A DNA stretch of 6,339 nt from Propionibacteriaceae bacterium (GTDB lineage Bacteria; Actinomycetota; Actinomycetes; Propionibacteriales; Propionibacteriaceae). The first letter of the stretch is position 1. Every line of letters starts with the position of its first letter. Shown one piece after another: positions 1-5,472 of this stretch. The DNA lies in NCBI GenBank assembly GCA_027346035.1, contig DAIESZ010000128.1:1-6339 (forward strand), written 5' to 3'. Made by a program: the position numbers and the translations under genes. Below the pieces are notes generated by a model. It did no database searches. It worked only from the letters and a program-made list of their open reading frames with translations, and had not been told where the DNA came from.

Positions 1-1
1 G

Positions 2-97
2 GCCGAGATGATCGACATGGCGCACCGGCGTCCGAAGAAGCAGTGGTGGCTCGGCCTGCAGGATGTGCTGAGGGCGGTGGCCGACCAGGCGAGGTGA
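2..97 (+). CDS. C-terminal end of an unrecognised plus-strand gene (partial)
   Basis: An open frame enters from the left edge and ends at TGA 95-97, giving 31 codons. 29 of these end in G or C, which matches real coding sequence in this GC-rich DNA and is the main reason for the call. The tail is hydrophilic and basic in its first half (HRRPKKQWW around residues 8-16) and ends in a short amphipathic helix-like stretch (LQDVLRAVADQAR). I do not recognise the family, and no start or domain is visible. It converges on the minus-strand pilus operon, so it is probably not part of that unit. A chance open frame remains possible because only 96 bases are seen. Confidence 0.55.
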   Translation, partial: AEMIDMAHRRPKKQWWLGLQDVLRAVADQAR

Positions 98-315
98 GCG
101 ATGGCCGAGACCACCTGTCGGCCCGCCCACTGGGGGTCGTCGACGTCGACCGAACGCAGAGGTGCGGTGTGTGCGTCAGTCCCGATGCGGCGACACTCCC
201 GGAGTCGCCGGCGGCGGATCCCGGGGATCGGGAGATGCTGCACGGGGGGTCGTGCCCGCACGCACGCCGGCTCGGTGGTCCGGGGATCTTCCGCACGATG
301 ACCGGGGTGTGAGGT
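98..315. other. Intergenic region between convergent genes, no clear content
   Basis: This 218-base stretch separates the plus-strand gene tail from the stop of the minus-strand LysM/BTAD gene. A possible small plus-strand frame runs from GTG 94 (overlapping the preceding stop as GTGA) to TGA 312, 72 residues. Its third-position GC is lower than that of the neighbouring genes, it has no recognisable motif and no good ribosome binding site, so I do not call it a gene. Small inverted repeats occur at 195-205 (ACTCC, one base, GGAGT) and 219-233 (TCCCG, five bases, CGGGA), but no T-run follows on either strand, so neither supports a rho-independent terminator. Confidence 0.4.
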
Positions 316-3300
316 TCACGCGCGCCGGGCGCGGGCGCGTCCCTCCATCGCCTCCTGCAGCACCGTGACCGTGGCGTCGGACAGGTCGACGCCGAGCAGC
401 CGGGCCTGACGGGTGATGTGCAGCACGAGCCGCTCGACCTCGGGGCGGTTTCCGGCCAGGTGCTCGGTGCGCACCCGGGTGGCCATGAGCAGTTCGTCCT
501 CGGGCGCGGCGGTGAGCGCACGGGCCGCCGCCCAACGGGCAAGGTCGAGGTCGTTGACCGCGAGCGCCCGTGCGGCGAGCACGGCGCCGATGTCGCGGAT
601 CGTCGACGACATCTCGATGCGCAGTTCCTCGGCCCAGTGCCACTGCCCCGGCGCGGCGTCGGCGAGGGGGGCACCGCGGACGAGGTCGAGGGCCTCGACG
701 AGGGCATCGTCTGAGGACTGGTTGACACCTGCCGAGATCAGCAGCCTCAACTGCTCCCAGTCGGTGGTGATGCCCGGATGCAGCCGGATGTGCCCCGAAT
801 AGGCGTCGGGCAGGTAGTCGTCCCCGTCCGCGCTGACTCCGAGCCAAGTGCGTAGTCGGGACATGTTGGAGCGCCGGGTTCCCTCGGCGACGAGCAACGA
901 CCGGATCATGGCCACAGCGGTCCGGCCGGGATGCTCGAGGATCCAGGCGCAGTACTCCTCGCACTGCTTGACGGCTCGGGAGGGCCGGGGTCCGCGCGCG
1001 CCGACGAGTTCCACCTCGCCCATCAGCAACAGCACCGGATGGTCGGTGGTGGCGAGGAGATCGGGAACTCGTGCCATGGTGGCCTCCGGATCGCTCGTGG
1101 CCGGTCGCCGGGTCAGGGGCAATCGACCGGCGCCGGCCGGCACCGCTCCCCCGGTGGGGTCGGCTCGGGTCGGCAGCAGAGTCAGCATCCCGGCGGATGC
1201 CGTTGCGGGTGGGGTGGTGTCCGTGCCCCCGGGGGCGGTGGGCCACCCTGCACCGGCGTCGTCGTCGGGCCCCCACCACGGGGCCGGTTCGGTGTCGGGG
1301 GCCGTCACGACCGAGAACAGCTCGACGAGTGCCCGGCGCGCGGGCTCGCTCACCAGGTTCGGGAGGAAGCCGCCGCCGACACCGGTGAGGGTGGCGCGCC
1401 GCTCGTCGAGCACCTGCAGCACCGCGCCGGATGACGGGTCGGCCATCGGAGGCTGGCCCTCGCCACAGATCCACACCACGACGGTCTGCGTGGGGGGTGC
1501 GAGCAGCTGTTCGTACCGGCCGATCAGGCGGATGCGCTCGCCCGGCAGTAGTCGGGTGAGGTCGACAATCGCCACCTGCTGGGCGGCGGTTCCAGGATCG
1601 GTGGGGGTGGCGTCCAGTGCGAGGTCGCGGCGCAGGCGCGCGAGCCCCTCGTCCAGGTCGGTGACGAGTGTGAGGCTGGGGTTGTCGAGCCCCTCGAGCC
1701 ATCGGAGTTCGGGGGAGACGATCAGCACGCCGGTGCCCTCCGACCACGGAGCGCAGCTGAGGCTCGTCGCGATCCCCCCCGCGGCGGCGAGGGCGAACTG
1801 GTTCGGCCCGAGGACTCGGAGGCTGCCCAGCAGATCGAGGTGGGCCGTCACGGCGGCGCCGGATGCGCCGAGCGGGTCGTCGAGCTCGCCCACAACCACG
1901 GTGGTGGGCGACGGGGGTTCGGGATGGGCCGCCGCGCTCACCCCGAGCCGTTGCACCGCCTGGTGGAAGACCCGGGCGGAGGGGTCGGGCCCGGGAAAGC
2001 GGCGTCCGAGGGGGCGTGCCCACAGCTGCCCGCGCCGACGGCGGGCGAGTCCGAGACCGACGCCGAGAAGGACACTCGCGGCGAGGCCGCCCACGATCCC
2101 GCGCGCGATGCCGAGATCGTCGGTCACGGCCGGATCGTCGCTCGCCTGCTGTGACATCCCGGTGGCGGCGGGACCCGGTGCGACGTGCCCGCCGTCGGCT
2201 CCCGTCGAGGCGGCGGCCCCCGGAGCGGCCGCATCGGCCAGATCGGCGGCAGAGGCAGCCGTCCCCGGGCTCGCCGGGTTGCCCGCGGCGTCGGACGTTC
2301 CGGCGTGAGCCGGGGCCGGAAGTCCGCCCGTGGGCGGCGGGACGGTCGTCGGCGCGGGGTCTGCGTGTCCGGGTGGCGGTTGGGGCTTCCGTGCGGTGGA
2401 CGCGATCCGCGGAGGCAGATGCAACACCCAGCCGGGCTCGAGGTGATCGGGGTCGAGGATCAGGGACGCGTTGGCCTGCTGGAGCGCGGGCCAGGACGAG
2501 CCGGATCCCAGATGCACCCTCGCCAGACGGGCGAGGGTGTCGCCGGGCCTCACCACGATGGGCCGATCGGAGGTGTCGATCGTTCCCTGGCCGGTGCGCC
2601 TCGATACCTCGGCCTGACTCAGCCGGGGCACCGTCAACACCGTTCCCGGGTAGAGGGGATCGTCGGCCTCCAGGTCGTTCGCGGCGGCAAGGGCGTGCCA
2701 GTCGAGGCCCTCGCCGTAGAGCGTCACCGCCAGGGTCCACAGGTCGTCGCCCGGCTGGACGAGGTAGACGGCGCGCACGTCGGTGTGGGAATCCTCCTGG
2801 TCGGCGGGTACTGGCGCGCTCTGAGCCGGCTGGCGGGGGTCGGAGGTCTGCTGCGGTGCTGCCCCCGGGGCGACGGGCGCCGCCGACGACGTGGCAGGGG
2901 GGCCGGCGGCTGCCGGCGGCTGCTGGGAGTCCGGGGCGACGCGAACCGAGCGGGAATCGCCCGCCGCCTGAGCCGATGACCCGGAATCGCCGGGCCCACG
3001 AGCCGAGGAGTGGACGGCCTGCGCGATGACGAGACCGACGAGGGCGGTGACCAGCGCCGCGGCAATGGGACGCAGCCACTGCGAGCCGGGCACGCGGAGG
3101 CGCACCCGGTGACGGGTGAGGACGCCCACGACTTCGGAGACGAGGGTCAGCGAGACGTGCCCCCAGGCGAGCCAGCCGATCACGGTGAGCACCAGCAGCA
3201 GAAGGTCACCGTTGTCGGGCGCGGTGAGCAGGTGGCCCCAGTCGATCCTGGTGGCGGCGTCCAGATGGCCGAGCCTCGCGAGCAGCCAGGGCGCACCGAC

Positions 3301-3354
3301 GAGAATGAGGGCCAGAACGGCCAGCGCGGCGACACCGCGGATCACCCGGCTCAT
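316..3354 (-). CDS. Membrane protein with two LysM domains and a C-terminal winged-helix/BTAD regulatory module
   Basis: The product has 1012 residues. Visible parts in order: hydrophobic segments at about 7-28, 51-79 and 93-115; a Pro/Ala/Ser-rich linker (118-190); LysM 1 (about 195-243, VQPGDDLWTLA then YPGTVLTVP); LysM 2 (about 265-314, VRPGDTLARLA then LEPGWVLHLP); a second Pro/Ala linker (315-412); a fourth membrane segment (414-437) followed by ARRRRGQLWARPLGRR; a poorly recognised alpha/beta region (about 480-690); a low-complexity linker (690-765); a winged-helix-like domain (about 772-862) and a BTAD-type helical repeat domain (about 865-1000, with the family-typical LVRGAPLAD...W...E). 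Basic residues after segments 2 and 4 put the LysM part outside and the BTAD part in the cytoplasm. LysM domains bind peptidoglycan N-acetylglucosamine chains; BTAD modules occur in SARP-type and related regulators. I infer a cell-wall-linked regulator of the pilus locus. The ATG at 3354 overlaps the tadE stop (ATGA). A longer frame from 3459 exists but lies inside tadE and would add a non-membrane N-terminus. DNA binding is not proven by sequence. Confidence 0.9.
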   Translation of the reverse strand: MSRVIRGVAALAVLALILVGAPWLLARLGHLDAATRIDWGHLLTAPDNGDLLLLVLTVIGWLAWGHVSLTLVSEVVGVLTRHRVRLRVPGSQWLRPIAAALVTALVGLVIAQAVHSSARGPGDSGSSAQAAGDSRSVRVAPDSQQPPAAAGPPATSSAAPVAPGAAPQQTSDPRQPAQSAPVPADQEDSHTDVRAVYLVQPGDDLWTLAVTLYGEGLDWHALAAANDLEADDPLYPGTVLTVPRLSQAEVSRRTGQGTIDTSDRPIVVRPGDTLARLARVHLGSGSSWPALQQANASLILDPDHLEPGWVLHLPPRIASTARKPQPPPGHADPAPTTVPPPTGGLPAPAHAGTSDAAGNPASPGTAASAADLADAAAPGAAASTGADGGHVAPGPAATGMSQQASDDPAVTDDLGIARGIVGGLAASVLLGVGLGLARRRRGQLWARPLGRRFPGPDPSARVFHQAVQRLGVSAAAHPEPPSPTTVVVGELDDPLGASGAAVTAHLDLLGSLRVLGPNQFALAAAGGIATSLSCAPWSEGTGVLIVSPELRWLEGLDNPSLTLVTDLDEGLARLRRDLALDATPTDPGTAAQQVAIVDLTRLLPGERIRLIGRYEQLLAPPTQTVVVWICGEGQPPMADPSSGAVLQVLDERRATLTGVGGGFLPNLVSEPARRALVELFSVVTAPDTEPAPWWGPDDDAGAGWPTAPGGTDTTPPATASAGMLTLLPTRADPTGGAVPAGAGRLPLTRRPATSDPEATMARVPDLLATTDHPVLLLMGEVELVGARGPRPSRAVKQCEEYCAWILEHPGRTAVAMIRSLLVAEGTRRSNMSRLRTWLGVSADGDDYLPDAYSGHIRLHPGITTDWEQLRLLISAGVNQSSDDALVEALDLVRGAPLADAAPGQWHWAEELRIEMSSTIRDIGAVLAARALAVNDLDLARWAAARALTAAPEDELLMATRVRTEHLAGNRPEVERLVLHITRQARLLGVDLSDATVTVLQEAMEGRARARRA

Positions 3355-3824
3355 GGCTGCCGCGCCCGGAACGTGTCGATGGGCTCGCTCGCCGATCGGG
3401 TGACCGTGATCCTGCCGGGCGCGCCCGGCAGAACAAGATCCCGCATCGACACGACACACGTGACGGTGACGCGAACGTTCCCCGTCTGGCCGGCCGGTCG
3501 GGACAGCGCGCTGGTGTCGGGGCTCACCTGAGCCGACTCGCAGTCGATCCCGAGCGTCGCCAGATTGGCGAGGACGACGTCGCGGGCAACGGTCTCACCG
3601 GAATGGGGGGACGAGGCCAAGGACGCCGCGCGGGCGGCGGCGCCCGCGGTGGACTCGACGGCGGCCCGGGTCGCCCAGAGCCGGTAGCCGAAGGCGAACA
3701 GCCCGACCATCATCAGCACCAGCGGGGCGAGTAGCGCCATCTCGACCGCGACGGCGCCGCGATCCTGCCCGGATCGCCGGCTGTTCGGTGACCCGGGCGG
3801 GCGACAGGTGACGGGTGCCGGCAC
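3351..3824 (-). CDS. tadE: TadE-type pseudopilin
   Basis: The product has 157 residues. A basic leader (residues 1-22) ends in DRG and is followed by AVAVEMALLAPLVLMMVGLF, the TadE signature. The likely prepilin peptidase cut is after Gly23, with Glu28 at the canonical +5 position, and one membrane helix spans about 29-48. The exported part (about 50-157) carries two cysteines, Cys95 and Cys123 (GIDCES and VTCVV), that could form a disulfide. TadE proteins are processed pseudopilins needed for Flp pilus assembly in Tad systems. The start is GTG, one base after the stop of the preceding gene, with a purine-rich GAGGGAG ribosome binding site seven bases upstream. The stop overlaps the next gene by four bases (ATGA). 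The family is clear; whether it acts as TadE or as the related TadF is not decided by the sequence. Confidence 0.88.
   Translation of the reverse strand: MPAPVTCRPPGSPNSRRSGQDRGAVAVEMALLAPLVLMMVGLFAFGYRLWATRAAVESTAGAAARAASLASSPHSGETVARDVVLANLATLGIDCESAQVSPDTSALSRPAGQTGNVRVTVTCVVSMRDLVLPGAPGRITVTRSASEPIDTFRARQP
3412..3431. repeat. Perfect 20-bp GC-rich palindrome within tadE
   Basis: CTGCCGGGCGCGCCCGGCAG is identical to its own reverse complement. It encodes Leu-Pro-Gly-Ala-Pro-Gly plus part of Arg at residues 132-138 of the TadE protein. In mRNA it can form an 8-bp stem with a CGCG loop, ending 57 bases before the ATG of the LysM/BTAD gene. No T-run follows, so it is not a terminator. Pro-Gly codons in a GC-rich gene easily make such sequence, so function is uncertain. 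Confidence 0.6.
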
Positions 3825-3825
3825 G

Positions 3826-4200
3826 TCAGGGCTCCCTCGGGACCGTCGCCGTGCTCGTGACGCGACGGGGCCCGATCCCGATGAGCGCGGGCACGTCGGT
3901 GCCGACCGTGACGGTGACGGTGGTGGCCGACACGTGACTGTCGACGGTGATCGACGGGAGTCCGGACCGCCCTGCCACCGAGCGGGCGGAATCGGAGGCG
4001 GAAGCCGCCGTGCCCCCGCGGGTCGCCCGGGCCTCCGCGCCCGCGAGCGCGGCGTTGGCCACGACGGTTCGGGTGTGCAGGACGACGGCGGTCTGCACCC
4101 CGCCGATCAGGAGCAGCACGGCGGTGGCGGTCAGCAGCGTCCACTGCACCGATTCACTGAGACCGCGGTCGTCGCGACGCGAGCACGGGCGGGCGCACAT
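3826..4200 (-). CDS. TadE-like minor pilin/pseudopilin
   Basis: The product has 124 residues. A short basic leader (MCARPCSRRDDRG, residues 1-13) precedes a hydrophobic helix (about 18-43) and a soluble region rich in Thr, Val and Ser (about 44-124, with beta-like TTVTVTVGTDV). This is the architecture of a class III prepilin or TadE-like subunit, with a probable cut after Gly13. The usual Glu at +5 is absent: +5 is Val18, +6 is Gln19, and a Glu sits at +3. The leader-helix junction (RGLSES) resembles RGLSQS in the pilin gene just upstream. The ATG lies two bases after the pilin stop (TGACCATG) with no strong ribosome binding site, so translation is probably coupled. An open frame extends upstream to 4542, but it runs through the pilin gene and its leader region and would bury the signal. 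Role inferred: minor subunit exported with the Flp-like pilin. Confidence 0.78.
   Translation of the reverse strand: MCARPCSRRDDRGLSESVQWTLLTATAVLLLIGGVQTAVVLHTRTVVANAALAGAEARATRGGTAASASDSARSVAGRSGLPSITVDSHVSATTVTVTVGTDVPALIGIGPRRVTSTATVPREP
3832..3838 (-). promoter_or_regulatory. Ribosome binding site for the GTG-started tadE
   Basis: The minus strand reads GAGGGAG, seven bases before the GTG at 3824, within the last codons of the preceding gene. It supports the GTG as the real start of the TadE protein. Confidence 0.6.
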
Positions 4201-4202
4201 GG

Positions 4203-4397
4203 TCAGCTGGGCAGGTGCTTGGTGACGTAGGCGGTGATCGCGGCGATCACGATCAGGGCGATCGTGACGGCTCCGGCGAGCAGGATCGCGTTCTCGGTCG
4301 ACTGGGACAGCCCACGCTCGTCGGGAAGCCGACGCTTGGTGACGACCACGAGCTCGTGGTGCAGGCGCAGGCTCAGCGCGGTGAGTGGGTTGGTCAT
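4203..4397 (-). CDS. Flp-like class III prepilin (major pilin candidate)
   Basis: The product has 64 residues, the usual size for Flp-type pilins. A leader of 29 residues, basic around KRRLPDERG, is followed by LSQSTENAILLAG and a membrane helix (about 36-57), ending in a very short tail (TKHLPS). The likely prepilin peptidase cut is after Gly29. The acidic residue typical of Flp pilins is Glu35, at +6 and not the usual +5, and the usual Glu-Tyr pair is replaced by Glu-Asn. Position in the locus (after TadB/TadC, before two TadE-like genes) matches where Tad loci carry the pilin. The start ATG has the best ribosome binding site in the window (AGAAAGGA) and follows the only sizeable gap in the operon, fitting strong separate expression of a structural subunit. 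It could instead be a minor pilin if another flp gene lies elsewhere. Confidence 0.8.
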   Translation of the reverse strand: MTNPLTALSLRLHHELVVVTKRRLPDERGLSQSTENAILLAGAVTIALIVIAAITAYVTKHLPS

Positions 4398-4402
4398 GGG
4401 GA

Positions 4403-4410
4403 TCCTTTCT
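4403..4410 (-). promoter_or_regulatory. Strong ribosome binding site for the Flp-like pilin
   Basis: The minus strand reads AGAAAGGA, five bases before the ATG at 4397. It is the clearest Shine-Dalgarno sequence in the window and fixes the pilin start. Confidence 0.8.
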
Positions 4411-4500
4411 GTTGGTCGCGGGAAGCGACGCGGTCGTGCGGTGAGGGCAGCGGCAATCCGGTTCGACGCGATTGTGTGGACGCCACGCTCTCCCGACGCG

Positions 4501-4512
4501 GTTGTCCACAGC
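4501..4512. promoter_or_regulatory. TTGTCCACA site (DnaA-box-like / possible operator), copy 1
   Basis: The plus strand reads GTTGTCCACAGC. Bases 4502-4510 match exactly the high-GC actinobacterial DnaA box TTGTCCACA. The site is also a near-palindrome (GTTGT, CC, ACAGC) with one arm mismatch. It lies about 105 bases upstream of the pilin start. Confidence 0.5.
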
Positions 4513-4531
4513 GGCGGCGTTCGCGCGGCCG

Positions 4532-4543
4532 GTTGTCCACAAC
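4532..4543. promoter_or_regulatory. TTGTCCACA site (DnaA-box-like / possible operator), copy 2
   Basis: The plus strand reads GTTGTCCACAAC, with exact 5-base inverted arms (GTTGT and ACAAC) around CC. Bases 4533-4541 are an exact TTGTCCACA. It starts 31 bases from copy 1, close to three turns of DNA, so a protein could bind both on the same face. Confidence 0.5.
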
Positions 4544-4561
4544 TGTGATGACCACGGCGGC

Positions 4562-5470
4562 TCAGCCGCTTCCGAGCAGCCGCAACAGGGGTGGGGCGAT
4601 GAGCAGGGCCCCCAGCACGAGGCTGGGGATCACCATCCAGATCGTCATGGCTTCGCTGTCGCGCTGGGCCCGCAGCTTCTCGCGCAGGAGTTGCGCGTCC
4701 CGCAGCTCTCGAACCCGGGCGCGCAGGCTTCCTGCGAGCGCGGCGCCCTGCTCATCGAGCTGGAGCACGTCGACGAGGTCGGAGATCTCGGGAAGGTCGA
4801 GTTCGCCGGAGAGCGCGTCGAGGTCGGCCCAGGGCGCGCGCTGCTCCAGTCTCGCCCGGTCGGCGGCGAGGCGGATGCGGCGGAACACGAGCGTGTCACT
4901 CAGCTCCGCCGCCGCGTGGAGCGACGAGATCGCCGACTGGTTGGCCAGGCGTTCGAGGGTGATCAGGTCGAACAGGGTGAGGATGGCCAGCCGGGCGTCG
5001 TCGTGGGTTGCCCGCTCGCCGCGGCGGAGCCGCAGCGTGGGCCAGACGTAGCCGAGTGCGCCGAGGGCCAGGGACGCTCCGATCGGGATGGTGCCCGGTC
5101 GCACCCCCAGCACGATCCCCGCGGCCGCGGCGAGTTGGGGTGCCGCGATGCCTCCGGCCGCCAGGATGAGCTTCTCGGCGAGGAAGTCGCCGATCGTTCG
5201 GTCGCTCAGTTGCAGTCGCCGCCAGGTCGCCTCCGACACGGGCAGGTGCGCCCGCGTGTAGGCCCAACGGCCGAGCCGTGAGTCCCATCCGATGCCTTCG
5301 CCCGGATCGTGAGTGCCGGCGGAGGTGCCGGGGGCGGCGTCGAGGGCCCTCAGGGCGTCGGCGAGCTGGGGGGTGCGGCGCGCCGAGGCGACGGCAACGA
5401 GCGTGATGCCTGTGGCCAGGGCCATGCCGCTCAGCACCGCCCACGCGAGCGGATCGATGGACGCGGGCAT
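4562..5470 (-). CDS. tadC: TadC-like inner-membrane platform protein (type II secretion F family)
   Basis: The product has 302 residues. There is one N-terminal membrane segment (about 7-29), a soluble stretch, a pair of central segments (about 102-123 and 127-146), a cytoplasmic helical domain (about 150-270) and a C-terminal segment (about 274-297). The cytoplasmic part, including LITLERLANQSAISSLH, then PEISDLVDVLQLDEQGAALAGSLR and a charged REKLRAQRDSEAMTIW before the last segment, is typical of the TadC branch of the F family. TadC pairs with TadB to form the platform that works with the TadA ATPase in Flp pilus assembly. The ATG lies two bases after the tadB stop (TGACCATG), pointing to coupled translation. 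The tadB/tadC names rest on gene order and general pattern; only membership of the F family is firm. Confidence 0.87.
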   Translation of the reverse strand: MPASIDPLAWAVLSGMALATGITLVAVASARRTPQLADALRALDAAPGTSAGTHDPGEGIGWDSRLGRWAYTRAHLPVSEATWRRLQLSDRTIGDFLAEKLILAAGGIAAPQLAAAAGIVLGVRPGTIPIGASLALGALGYVWPTLRLRRGERATHDDARLAILTLFDLITLERLANQSAISSLHAAAELSDTLVFRRIRLAADRARLEQRAPWADLDALSGELDLPEISDLVDVLQLDEQGAALAGSLRARVRELRDAQLLREKLRAQRDSEAMTIWMVIPSLVLGALLIAPPLLRLLGSG

Positions 5471-5472
5471 GG

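Larger units (their letters stand above)
4398..4561 (-). promoter_or_regulatory. Leader region upstream of the Flp-like pilin gene
   Basis: This is the only gap longer than a few bases within the minus-strand operon, so it probably holds a promoter or control region for the pilin and the genes after it. It contains two GTTGTCCACA-type sites (listed separately) and a good ribosome binding site. On the minus strand CACAAT (4476-4471) could serve as a weak -10 element, but there is no convincing -35 at the right spacing, so I do not place the promoter. No hairpin with a T-run follows the TadC-like gene, so read-through from upstream is likely. Confidence 0.5.

Noticed and set aside
195..233. Small inverted repeats as a terminator between the convergent genes
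   Set aside because: Stems are only five bases, one has a one-base loop, and no T-run follows on either strand.
94..312. A 72-residue plus-strand gene starting with a GTGA overlap
   Set aside because: Third-position GC is lower than in real genes here, there is no good ribosome binding site, and no family is recognised.
848..2308. A 486-residue plus-strand open frame
   Set aside because: It lies antisense to the LysM/BTAD gene, with Ser/Arg/Pro-rich composition and no recognisable domain, so it is a shadow frame.
176..3079. A 967-residue minus-strand open frame
   Set aside because: It overlaps the LysM/BTAD gene in another frame, is overwhelmingly Arg/Pro/Gly, and shows no domain. Long shadow frames are expected in GC-rich coding DNA.
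3355..3459. Upstream extension of the LysM/BTAD gene to an ATG at 3459
   Set aside because: It would lie inside tadE and add a Cys/Arg-rich N-terminus before the first membrane segment. The ATG at 3354 gives the four-base stop-start overlap and a typical membrane N-terminus.
4201..4542. Upstream extension of the 124-residue pseudopilin to 4542
   Set aside because: It would run through the Flp-like pilin in another frame and bury the leader and cut site. The ATG at 4200 follows the pilin stop by two bases.
4398..4561. A replication origin, given two DnaA-box-like sites
   Set aside because: There are only two boxes, no AT-rich unwinding stretch, and no dnaA, dnaN or plasmid replication gene nearby.
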